Shown: positions 25,040 through 32,232 of the stretch, piece by piece
How positions within the stretch are numbered: the first letter of the stretch is position 1
Layout: the number at the start of each line of letters is the position of its first letter
Source of the DNA: Clostridiales bacterium NK3B98
GTDB lineage: Bacteria > Bacillota > Clostridia > Oscillospirales > Oscillospiraceae
DNA length: 36,026 bases
Assembly (NCBI GenBank): GCA_000421005.1
Contig: ATWA01000021.1
Coordinates: forward strand, 1-36,026
Direction: 5' to 3'
Position numbers and translations under genes: made by a program
The notes under the pieces: generated by a model
Databases searched by the model: none
What the model was told of the DNA's origin: nothing
Seen by the model: the letters and a program-made list of their open reading frames with translations, nothing else

Positions 25040-25069
25040 GGCACTGCCTCCTCAACATTATCTGGAAAG

Positions 25070-25075
25070 ATTATA
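25070..25075 (-). promoter_or_regulatory. Extended -10 promoter of addBA
   Basis: TGGTATAAT on the minus strand gives a perfect TATAAT with the extended -10 TG. No recognisable -35 at 17 nt. Leader of about 25 nt before the addB start. Confidence 0.55.
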
Positions 25076-25109
25076 CCAGCTTTTCCGCAACTTGGACAGA
25101 GGGATTCCC

Positions 25110-25138
25110 TTGCCCCGGCGGGATACTTCGTGTAAAAT
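25110..25138 (+). promoter_or_regulatory. Predicted promoter of the DUF3810-cdd operon
   Basis: -35 TTGCCC (25110-25115), 17-nt spacer, -10 TAAAAT (25133-25138), leading to a short ~15-nt leader that contains the AGGAGGG site. Confidence 0.5.
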
Positions 25139-25159
25139 AAAGATACAGGAGGGATGTCC

Positions 25160-26320
25160 ATGGGAAGACCCAAAACCATCTATGAGGAAATCACCCGGGG
25201 AGCGGCAAAGCCCTCACCTTTGCCCTATGTGCTGTCCATCGGTCTGCCCGCCGGGTTTCTGGCCATTTTTCGGCTGATTTGCCATGACAGCGCTCTGGTC
25301 AACCGCTTTGTGTGGCAGGTGACCACGCCCATCAAGCATGGCATCTCCCGGCTCTGTGCCCTTCTGCCCTTCAACGTGGCGGAAATCTGCTGGACGGTGG
25401 GGGTGCTGGGCAGCCTTGCGCTGGTGGGCAGCAGTTTGTTTGTGGTGCTTCGCAGTCTGGTCTACCGTTTACAGGGACGCCAGACCCATCCCCTTGGTCT
25501 TTTTGTGAAGCGTGGGCTGGTCATTCTCGCTGTGGCACTGTGGATTTACGCCGGATATACCGCCATGTGGGGGGTCAACTATTATGCGGACACCTTCTCT
25601 CAGCGCAGCGGTCTGGAAGGGCGGCGGACCACCGCCGCAGAATTGGCCGCACTGTTGGACGACTTTGCCGGGCGGTGCAATGACCTCTCCGGGGAGGTTC
25701 CCCGGGGTGAGGATGGGGTATACCGGGGCGATATCCCCGCCCTGTTTGCCAAAGCCGGCGGGCAGTATGTCAATCTGTATGAACAGTTCCCCTGTCTGAA
25801 CCTGGACGAGACCCCGCCCCGTCCCATGTTTTATTCCCCCATTATGAGCGCCATTGGCTTCACGGGGTTCTACTTTCCCTTCACTGGGGAGTCGCTGGTG
25901 AACGTCCACGCCCCCTATTGTCTGGTGCCCGCCACCATTCTCCACGAGCTGGCTCATCAGCGCAATGTGGCTTTGGAGGACGAGGCCAACTTTCTCGCTG
26001 TGGCTGTGGGTCTTTCCAGCGACGACCCGGAGTTTCGCTACTCCGCCGCCCTCATGGGCTACATCCACCTATCCAACGCCCTGTACCGGGCTGACCGGAC
26101 AGCATGGAAAGAGATTGACGGCAAGCTGAACGACGCTGTCCGGGCAGATTTGCGGGACAACAACGCCTTCTGGGCAAAATATGAATCCCCCGCCTCCGAT
26201 GCCGCCGAGGCGGTGTACACCTCCTTCGCCCGTTCCTACGAGCAGGAGGACATTATGCGCAGCTATGGCGCCTGTGTGGATTTGCTGGCGGCTTACTACT
26301 TACCTCAGGAAGGAGACTGA
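25160..26320 (+). CDS. DUF3810 membrane protein with HExxH zinc-protease motif
   Basis: 386 residues from ATG at 25160, chosen over ATG at 25154 because AGGAGG (25147-25152) touches the earlier codon but is 7 nt from the later one. Three membrane segments at about 22-40, 72-100 and 117-137 are followed by a large domain with ILHELAHQRNV (HExxH at 262-266) and, nine residues on, EDEANF, whose Glu may be the third metal ligand. DUF3810 proteins have this gluzincin-like core, but no substrate is known. It is probably a membrane-bound metallopeptidase facing outside. cdd follows 1 nt after its stop, so the two are co-transcribed although no functional link is clear. Confidence 0.85.
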   Translation: MGRPKTIYEEITRGAAKPSPLPYVLSIGLPAGFLAIFRLICHDSALVNRFVWQVTTPIKHGISRLCALLPFNVAEICWTVGVLGSLALVGSSLFVVLRSLVYRLQGRQTHPLGLFVKRGLVILAVALWIYAGYTAMWGVNYYADTFSQRSGLEGRRTTAAELAALLDDFAGRCNDLSGEVPRGEDGVYRGDIPALFAKAGGQYVNLYEQFPCLNLDETPPRPMFYSPIMSAIGFTGFYFPFTGESLVNVHAPYCLVPATILHELAHQRNVALEDEANFLAVAVGLSSDDPEFRYSAALMGYIHLSNALYRADRTAWKEIDGKLNDAVRADLRDNNAFWAKYESPASDAAEAVYTSFARSYEQEDIMRSYGACVDLLAAYYLPQEGD

Positions 26321-26321
26321 A

Positions 26322-26717
26322 ATGGAAGATCAAGCATTGGTGGAGCTGGCTTATGCCATGCTGGAAAAGTCCTACTGTCCCTACTCCCATTTCCCCGTGG
26401 GAGCGGCGCTGCTCTGCGCCGACGGCAGCGTGTTCACCGGCTGCAACGTGGAAAACGCCGCTTACGGCTCTGCCATCTGCGCCGAACGCACGGCGCTGGT
26501 CAAGGCGGTGAGCGAGGGGCACCGGGACGATTTTGTGACGCTGGCCGTGGTGGGCAACAGCGAGGATTACTGCTGGCCCTGCGGCGCCTGTCGGCAGATG
26601 CTCAACGAGTTTGCCCCCCATCTCCGGCTGCTGGTGGGCAATCGTGCCCACGATGTCTATGAGACCACGCTGGACACTCTGCTGCCCCACGGGTTTGGGC
26701 CGAAAAACCTCAACTGA
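26322..26717 (+). CDS. cdd: Cytidine deaminase
   Basis: 131 residues from ATG at 26322, with AAGGAG six nt upstream overlapping the end of the preceding gene. The homotetrameric small type is indicated: SKSYCPYSHFPVGAALL-like N-terminus, zinc site CAE (C53, E55) and PCGACRQ (C87, C90). It converts cytidine and deoxycytidine to uridine derivatives in pyrimidine salvage. Together with the extracellular 5'-nucleotidase encoded at 10.2 kb it would fit scavenging of nucleosides. It ends before a strong terminator. Confidence 0.97.
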   Translation: MEDQALVELAYAMLEKSYCPYSHFPVGAALLCADGSVFTGCNVENAAYGSAICAERTALVKAVSEGHRDDFVTLAVVGNSEDYCWPCGACRQMLNEFAPHLRLLVGNRAHDVYETTLDTLLPHGFGPKNLN

Positions 26718-26735
26718 ATCTGCTCAAAGCGCAAC

Positions 26736-26764
26736 AATCCCCGCCTGATGTTCAGGCGGGGATT
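26736..26764. terminator. Intrinsic terminator after cdd
   Basis: A perfect 13-bp stem (26736-26748 and 26752-26764) with a 3-nt loop, followed by TT. It lies between convergent genes and could serve both, but the T tract is short on each side. Confidence 0.85.
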
Positions 26765-26773
26765 TTCAGTCTA

Positions 26774-27178
26774 TCAGGTTTTTTTCTGGAACACCGTTCC
26801 GCAGTTGCGGCAGGTAATGGAGATTTTGTTTTTGCCCTTGGGCACCCGCAGCACCTGACCGCAGGAGGGGCAGCGGAAATAGGCGTGATCCTTGTCCCGC
26901 ATCTGGGCACGCTTGCGCATAAAGCCCTGCATTATCGGAGTGCTGCGCTCCACAAACCAGTCGTTCTCCGCCCGGCGCTTGCCATAGTCCCGGCTCCACA
27001 TACGAAGCACGGTAATCAGCATGGCCACAAAGCCAATGAGCGAAAACAGGGACGAGAGCAGCTTTCCGGGAATGATAATACCCAGCAGATAAAACACCAC
27101 CCCAACCACGAACAGGAACATACCCAAAACATCTGAACCATATCGTCCGTACATGAGACGGGAGAAGAAATTACGCAT
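26774..27178 (-). CDS. Small membrane protein with C-terminal zinc ribbon
   Basis: 134 residues from ATG at 27178, with AAGGAG about 10 nt upstream. Two membrane segments at about 17-36 and 39-60 are joined by a short turn, followed by a basic cytoplasmic region and a zinc ribbon with CPSCGQ and CRNCGT. I do not recognise a named family. Proteins of this layout are frequent in Clostridia and are annotated as hypothetical or zinc-ribbon proteins. It is a single gene with its own promoter, convergent with cdd. Function unknown. Confidence 0.8.
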   Translation of the reverse strand: MRNFFSRLMYGRYGSDVLGMFLFVVGVVFYLLGIIIPGKLLSSLFSLIGFVAMLITVLRMWSRDYGKRRAENDWFVERSTPIMQGFMRKRAQMRDKDHAYFRCPSCGQVLRVPKGKNKISITCRNCGTVFQKKT

Positions 27179-27226
27179 AGAAAATGCTCTCCTTGTTATC
27201 CCAAAGCGGGAACTTACTGTGGTATC

Positions 27227-27255
27227 ATCATACTCCATACGGCAAAAATCGTCAA
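27227..27255 (-). promoter_or_regulatory. Predicted sigma-A promoter of the zinc-ribbon protein gene
   Basis: Minus strand: -35 TTGACG (27250-27255), 17-nt spacer, -10 TATGAT (27227-27232). Leader of about 40 nt. Confidence 0.7.
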
Positions 27256-27312
27256 TGCGCCCAGCCGTAAATTATTTGTGAACGGAAGCTTTGCCCTTCG
27301 CTCATGCAGGGA

Positions 27313-28752
27313 TCAGTAGGCCACGCCCCAGACCACCATTTTCTTGGCGGGCTTGCCACACACCGGGCACACGTCCCCCAGATGCTCCTGCTCAAAGGGC
27401 ATACAACGGCTGGAAACGCCAGCCCGCTCCTTCATGGCGACCTCGCAGGCTTCGTCTCCGCACCACATGGTCTTCACAAAGCAGGTGTGCTTTTCCTCCG
27501 CCTCTTTGATGGCCTCCACGCTGTCAAAGGCAAAGGTGTTGGCCTCCATGCGCGCCTTGGCGGACTCGTACAGGTTGTCGTGCACCTCCACCAGAAGCTG
27601 CTGCACCTTGGTCTCCAGCTCCTCCAGCGGCACGAAGTATTTCTCTCCGGTGTCCCGGCGGGCGATGACGCACTGATTCTTCTCCATGTCCTTGGGGCCG
27701 ATTTCCACCCGGAGAGGCACGCCCTTCATCTCATACTCAGCGTACTTCCAGCCGTTGGACTGGTCGCTGTCGTCGCACTTCACCCGCAGGTCGATCGCCT
27801 TCAGCCGCTTTTCCAGCTGGTAGGCGGCATCCAGAACGCCGGGCTTATGCTGGGCAACGGGAATCACCACCACCTGAACCGGGGCGATGGCAGGGGGCAG
27901 CACCAGACCGTTATCGTCGCCGTGGGTCATGATGACTGCGCCAATGAGCCGGGTGGTAGAACCCCAGGAGGTCTGGAAGGGATACTGGAGGGTGTTGTCC
28001 CGTCCGGTAAAGGTAACACCGTAGGCACGGGAGAACTTGTCTCCAAAGTAGTGGCTGGTGGCGGACTGAAGGGCTTTGCCGTCCTTCATCATGGCCTCGA
28101 TGGTATAGGTGGCCTCGGCACCGGCAAACTTCTCCTTATCCGTCTTACGTCCGGGAATCACAGGCATGGCAAGTGCGTCCTTGCAGAAGTTGGCATAGGT
28201 CCAGAGCTGCTGCTCGGTCTCCCGCTCCGCCTCTTCCGCTGTCTCATGGATGGTGTGACCCTCCTGCCACCAGAACTCCCGGGAGCGCAGGAAGGGACGG
28301 GTGGTCTTTTCCCAGCGGATGACGCTGCACCACTGGTTGTACAGCATGGGCAGCTCCCGCCAGCTATGGAGCACATGGGCAAAGTGGTCGCTGAACATAG
28401 TCTCAGAGGTGGGACGGAAGGCAAGACGCTCCTCCAGCTGGTCGCTGCCGCCCATGGTGACCCAAGCCACCTCCGGGGCAAAGCCTTCTACCAGCTCGCC
28501 CTCCTTCTTCAGCAGGCTCTCCGGGATGAGCACCGGCATAGCCACGTTCTGGTGACCGGTCTTTTTGAACTCCCCGTCCATAATCCGCTGAATGTTCTCC
28601 CAAATGGCGTAGCCATAGGGACGCAGAATCATGAAGCCCTTGACGCTGGCATAGTCCACCAGCTCTGCTTTCAGGCAGATGTCGGTATACCACTGGGCGA
28701 AATCCTCGCTCATGGAGGTAATGGCCTTGACCTGCTTCTTCTCTTTTGCCAT
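27313..28752 (-). CDS. proS: Prolyl-tRNA synthetase, short archaeal/eukaryotic-like type
   Basis: 479 residues from ATG at 28752, with GGAAGAAGG upstream. The class II core is visible: motif 1 around GFMILRPYGYAIWENIQRIMD, motif 2 in FRPTSETMF...YNQWCSVIRWEKTTRPFLRSREFWWQEGH and motif 3 with GSTTRLIGAVIMTHGDD. There is no large editing (INS) insertion, and the protein has the anticodon-binding domain followed by a zinc-like C-terminal domain (CGDEACEVAM, CPVCG) ending in Tyr. This is the archaeal-type ProRS found in many Clostridia, in contrast to the long bacterial form. It charges tRNA-Pro in the cytoplasm. It has its own promoter inside the end of the upstream gene and a hairpin in its leader. 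Confidence 0.97.
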   Translation of the reverse strand: MAKEKKQVKAITSMSEDFAQWYTDICLKAELVDYASVKGFMILRPYGYAIWENIQRIMDGEFKKTGHQNVAMPVLIPESLLKKEGELVEGFAPEVAWVTMGGSDQLEERLAFRPTSETMFSDHFAHVLHSWRELPMLYNQWCSVIRWEKTTRPFLRSREFWWQEGHTIHETAEEAERETEQQLWTYANFCKDALAMPVIPGRKTDKEKFAGAEATYTIEAMMKDGKALQSATSHYFGDKFSRAYGVTFTGRDNTLQYPFQTSWGSTTRLIGAVIMTHGDDNGLVLPPAIAPVQVVVIPVAQHKPGVLDAAYQLEKRLKAIDLRVKCDDSDQSNGWKYAEYEMKGVPLRVEIGPKDMEKNQCVIARRDTGEKYFVPLEELETKVQQLLVEVHDNLYESAKARMEANTFAFDSVEAIKEAEEKHTCFVKTMWCGDEACEVAMKERAGVSSRCMPFEQEHLGDVCPVCGKPAKKMVVWGVAY

Positions 28753-28772
28753 GTGACCTTCTTCCTTTCCTG

Positions 28773-28817
28773 AAAAAGCGCCTGCCCCTCCTCTATTGGA
28801 CTGGGCGCAGACGCTTT
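28773..28817 (-). terminator. Hairpin with T tract in the proS leader (terminator or attenuator)
   Basis: On the minus strand 11-bp arms (28807-28817 and 28775-28785, one G-U wobble) enclose a ~21-nt loop that can pair further, and are followed by TTTTTC. It lies downstream of the predicted proS promoter, so it terminates DUF2812-operon transcripts and would also sit in the proS leader, about 20 nt before the start codon. Confidence 0.6.
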
Positions 28818-28832
28818 GATGTTTTCTGTGCT

Positions 28833-28861
28833 ATTTTACTTTCTTTGTGTGACTTTGTCAA
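28833..28861 (-). promoter_or_regulatory. Predicted sigma-A promoter of proS
   Basis: Minus strand: perfect -35 TTGACA (28856-28861), 17-nt spacer, -10 TAAAAT (28833-28838). The -35 overlaps the stop codon of the DUF2812 gene. The leader is ~75 nt and includes the hairpin. Confidence 0.75.
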
Positions 28862-30021
28862 TCCATAGTGTCAAACCGGGTCAATATAGACCGCAAATTC
28901 TCCTCATTCAGCTCCACGAACCCGGAAGCAATACACACCGTATTTCCCACAAGCAGCTTTTGTTCCTCCCCAAGGGAGGACACATCCCCTGCAACCAGAT
29001 TTGCAACAGCGCTCAGGCGGCACTGGTAGAGGGTGATCTCCGCCGCCGTACCGTCCTCCCATCGCTGATAGCAGTCGCATTGCCGCACCAGAAGGGATTC
29101 TGTCTCGGAATACCAGCCGCTGCACCTGCCCTCCGGTTCATCCGTCAGCACCTCAGCGGGGAGGACAGGGGTTTGCAGGTCGTACTCCACCGGCTTTACC
29201 ACCCAGGACAGCACCATGGTCAGGGCAAACAGGGCAAATACGCCGCCTCCCGCAGTGAGCAGCCATGCCTGCCGTCCACGTCTGCCCATCAGCGCCGCCA
29301 TAGGGAGAATCATGACAAACAGAACCAGCAGCACCAGCCGTATCCACAGCCGGGGCACCGGGTCCACCCAGAGGGCAGCCAGCAGCAAGGCCAGCGCAGC
29401 CAGTCCCCCAAGCTGTAATCCCGCCCGGAGCACCATGGCAGCCGGGTGGGGCGGGTGATGGGGTGCCGCCCTTCTCAGCAGACAGAACACCAGCCATACC
29501 AGCATCCACAGGCAGACCGCCGCCAGCATGGGCAGCAGGACCAGCGCCGCCATTTTGCTGTCAGAGAGGTACCACCGATCGGTGAGCCTGTCCCAGTTCA
29601 GCTTTTCCCGGTTGAGCCAGAGCAGTGCGGCAGTCACCACCAGATTGGCAATCGCATTTTGCAGCCAGAACCCGAACACCCGGCGCATCTCCTGACAGGC
29701 GTCTTTGTCCCGGCGAACCTCCGGCATTTGCAGGGGCAGAGATTTGTAGATGTCCATTCCCCAGACCGTGTCCACTGCTTCCCAGCCCTCCCCCTCCCGG
29801 CGGCGGGCGGTTTCCTCCAATTGTTGGGAACTGCGCCGGGGCTGCGCTGGCACCACGTCGTAATACAATTCCGTGCGCCGGGTGGGTTGAAAGGTGCCGT
29901 GGAGCCAGCCCCTTCGTCCGGTCAGCTCCCAGCCCTGTTTTGCCAAATCGTCCAGTCTGCGCCGCAGCCCCTCATAATCCCCAAAAGAATAGGCCAGAAA
30001 AAACCGCTTACTCTCCTGCAT
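28858..30021 (-). CDS. DUF2812 domain membrane protein
   Basis: 387 residues from ATG at 30021, with AGGAGGG seven nt upstream. The N-terminal ~110 residues match DUF2812 (KRFFLAYSFGDYEGLRRRLDDLAKQGWEL and YYDVVPAQ). These are followed by five or so hydrophobic segments between ~115 and ~290 and a soluble C-terminal part with several cysteines (CSGWYSETESLLVRQCDCY). DUF2812 proteins in Firmicutes are often adjacent to PadR-type regulators, but none is seen here. It starts 22 nt after ccsA and may be co-transcribed with the cytochrome genes; a link to them is not otherwise supported. Function unknown. Confidence 0.85.
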   Translation of the reverse strand: MQESKRFFLAYSFGDYEGLRRRLDDLAKQGWELTGRRGWLHGTFQPTRRTELYYDVVPAQPRRSSQQLEETARRREGEGWEAVDTVWGMDIYKSLPLQMPEVRRDKDACQEMRRVFGFWLQNAIANLVVTAALLWLNREKLNWDRLTDRWYLSDSKMAALVLLPMLAAVCLWMLVWLVFCLLRRAAPHHPPHPAAMVLRAGLQLGGLAALALLLAALWVDPVPRLWIRLVLLVLFVMILPMAALMGRRGRQAWLLTAGGGVFALFALTMVLSWVVKPVEYDLQTPVLPAEVLTDEPEGRCSGWYSETESLLVRQCDCYQRWEDGTAAEITLYQCRLSAVANLVAGDVSSLGEEQKLLVGNTVCIASGFVELNEENLRSILTRFDTMD

Positions 30022-30043
30022 TGCTGCTCCCTCCTGTGCCTGT

Positions 30044-30871
30044 TTATGCGTAGCTATGGATGCCGGGCAGCAGGGTGTTCACCCCGATATAGGTAAAGAT
30101 GACGCACACAAAGCCCACTACCGCAAAGATGGCGGCGCTTCTCCCCTTCCAGCCCTTGCCGATACGCAGGTGGAGGTAGATGGCGTAGATAATCCATGTA
30201 ATCAGCGCCCAGGTCTCCTTGGGGTCCCAGCTCCAATAGCTGCCCCACGCCTGTTCCGCCCAGATGGCACCGGTGACAATGACCAGTGTGAGGAACAAAA
30301 AGCCCAGAGACACCGCCCGATAGCTGATGCTGTCCAGCTTCTGCTCCTGAGGGATATTCTGCTGCCAGAAGGCGCTGTTCTGATTCCGCTGGCGCAGCAG
30401 GAACATGAGGGAGACGGCAAAGGCGACGCCAAAGGAGCCGTAGGAGATAATGGCAGTCATGACGTGAATGGCCAGCCAGCCGGAGCGGAGGGAGGGCATC
30501 AGCTCCCGCACCTCACGGCTCTGCATGGCGGCATAGCCAATCACCAGAAATACCACCGGGCTGGCAAAGGTGCCCAGCGCCTGAAAGCGGAAGCGCCAGA
30601 TAAAAATGAGGCAGCACAGGGCAATTCCCCACGCAAAGCTGGTGGCGAACTCGTACTGGTTGGTCAGGGGCAGCCGTCCCGCACCCAGCCCCCGCACCAC
30701 AAGCGTGAGGGTATGCACCGCAAAGGCTGCCAGTAAGATACCGTTGGCAGGCTTTGCCAGCTTGTCCCGTTTCAGGGCAAAAAAGACGAAGTACAGCGCC
30801 GTGGCCACCACATACAAGGCAAGGGTGACATAGAACAGGACGCTTTCCATCTGCAAAAACTGATTGGTCAT
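30044..30871 (-). CDS. ccsA: Cytochrome c biogenesis protein CcsA/ResC (heme lyase subunit)
   Basis: 275 residues from ATG at 30871, which overlaps the resB stop (ATGA). It is a polytopic protein with about eight membrane segments. The WWD heme-handling motif is clear in WGSYWSWDPKETWALITW, and external His residues such as that in LAIHVMTAI are in place. With ResB it forms the System II complex that carries heme outward and ligates it to CxxCH (and here possibly CxxCK) motifs of apocytochromes. The location behind nrfA implies NrfA as its main client. Length is normal. Confidence 0.95.
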   Translation of the reverse strand: MTNQFLQMESVLFYVTLALYVVATALYFVFFALKRDKLAKPANGILLAAFAVHTLTLVVRGLGAGRLPLTNQYEFATSFAWGIALCCLIFIWRFRFQALGTFASPVVFLVIGYAAMQSREVRELMPSLRSGWLAIHVMTAIISYGSFGVAFAVSLMFLLRQRNQNSAFWQQNIPQEQKLDSISYRAVSLGFLFLTLVIVTGAIWAEQAWGSYWSWDPKETWALITWIIYAIYLHLRIGKGWKGRSAAIFAVVGFVCVIFTYIGVNTLLPGIHSYA

Positions 30872-32157
30872 AATGTTCTCTCCTTTTGTTCCCCAGCGGC
30901 TTCTCTCAGCTTGTCCAGAAAGATGACACCGCCCTTTCTGCTTCTGCCCGCCACCTGCCAGCGCCCGTTCTCTCCCGGTGTCGCCCAGAGCTCCTCCGTG
31001 CGCAGATAGAAGGCAATCAACAGGGCTGCCAGCATCACCAGTCCGCCTGCCAGCACCAGTCCGGTGAAGGGGTCATGCTTGGCGGTAATCAGGGTGTAGT
31101 GTTGAGGCTGCGAAAAGCGGACGGTGTAGTCGTCAATGGTGATTTCGTCCTCTTCTTCCAGCACGTTCATCCCGATGACCTCTCCGTTATAGTACACGGA
31201 GTAGAGATAGCCGGGGTGGTTCAGCTCCGAAGATGCGCTGGTGGGCATTCCGTTGGGTCCGGTGGTCAGGTCAGGATAGAAGGAGTTGAACATCACCACC
31301 AGCTCAGGCTTGTCCTCCACCGGAAGAAACTCCCCGGTACACAGCACCTGCGACTGCAATGGCTGGTCATTCTCCCAAATATCCACCTGCGCCGCCCAGC
31401 CCATGGAGTTCTGATAGAATTTCATGCCAAACAGGTTGAGGGGATGGTTGACGCTGGCTTCTCCGGTATGGGCTTCGCCGGTGGCGGTGTCGGTGACGGT
31501 GAGTGTTGCGGTATACTGCTCCACCGTATTGTCCTCCCGCAGGGTGACGTCAAAGTCCTCAATGGTCAGCGCATACCCGGTATCTCCCACCTGCTTTGTG
31601 GTTCCGGGGATGCCGTATACGTTGTATTTCACCGTTTTCATCTGTCCCAGCGCAAAGCCTATCATGATAATCAGCATCCCCAGATGGGTGAGCCACGCTC
31701 CCCAAAGACCGATTTTATTGCGCACGGCGTAGCGGAACTCCTTGCCCAGCAGCGTCCGCCGCTCCACCTTGGAAAAGCCCATGCGGCGAAAGAGTCCGTC
31801 CACGTCATCTGTCTCCACCTCTCCTTCGCCCTTCCACTGCTTCAACCGCTTGTCCAGCGTATAATCCTCCCGCATCTGCCGGAGAATCACCGGAAAGCGG
31901 AGCAGATTGCAGCCCAGCAGATTCAGGCAGAGAAAGGCAGTGAGGACAACAAACCACACGCTGTGGAACACGTCGTTCAGTTCCAGCAGCAGAATGAGCC
32001 GGGCGGGGTTGCCGGGGTAAGTGCTGGTGTAGTAGCTCTCTGCTTCCCCCTGTGGGATGACGCTGCCCAGCACACAGGCCACCGTCAGCAGCAGCAGAAT
32101 GCCTATGGCCGTTTTCATGGAAAACAGCTTTCCGGTTACTTTTTTCAATTGTTCCAT
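30868..32157 (-). CDS. resB: Cytochrome c biogenesis protein ResB
   Basis: 429 residues from ATG at 32157, with AGGGAG upstream; longer readings run into the nrfA terminator. ResB domain: N-terminal segments at about 15-33 and ~60-80, a third at ~150-172 (GAWLTHLGMLIIMIGFALG), a large external domain (~175-360) with NSMGWAAQVDIWENDQP, and a final segment at ~375-395 (PFTGLVLAGGLVMLAALLIAFY). With CcsA it completes the System II cytochrome c synthetase. It is separated from nrfA by a terminator hairpin and overlaps ccsA by 4 nt. Confidence 0.95.
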   Translation of the reverse strand: MEQLKKVTGKLFSMKTAIGILLLLTVACVLGSVIPQGEAESYYTSTYPGNPARLILLLELNDVFHSVWFVVLTAFLCLNLLGCNLLRFPVILRQMREDYTLDKRLKQWKGEGEVETDDVDGLFRRMGFSKVERRTLLGKEFRYAVRNKIGLWGAWLTHLGMLIIMIGFALGQMKTVKYNVYGIPGTTKQVGDTGYALTIEDFDVTLREDNTVEQYTATLTVTDTATGEAHTGEASVNHPLNLFGMKFYQNSMGWAAQVDIWENDQPLQSQVLCTGEFLPVEDKPELVVMFNSFYPDLTTGPNGMPTSASSELNHPGYLYSVYYNGEVIGMNVLEEEDEITIDDYTVRFSQPQHYTLITAKHDPFTGLVLAGGLVMLAALLIAFYLRTEELWATPGENGRWQVAGRSRKGGVIFLDKLREAAGEQKERTL

Positions 32158-32178
32158 TGGTGTTCTTCTCCCTTTTTG

Positions 32179-32209
32179 AAAAAATGAGGGCCGGAACCCG
32201 GCCCTCATT
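32179..32209 (-). terminator. Terminator between nrfA and resB
   Basis: A perfect 12-bp GC-rich stem (32198-32209 and 32183-32194) with a 3-nt loop is followed by six T on the minus strand. It lies 23 nt after the nrfA stop and 26 nt before resB. Confidence 0.88.
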
Positions 32210-32232
32210 GTTATGCTGGGGAAAATGTTCGC

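Noticed and set aside
27239-27312. Terminator after proS
   Set aside because: Only a short, mismatched hairpin without T tract is visible, so no terminator is called here.
28753-28832. T-box riboswitch before proS
   Set aside because: The leader is only ~75 nt and has no T-box consensus or specifier stem; only a single hairpin is present.
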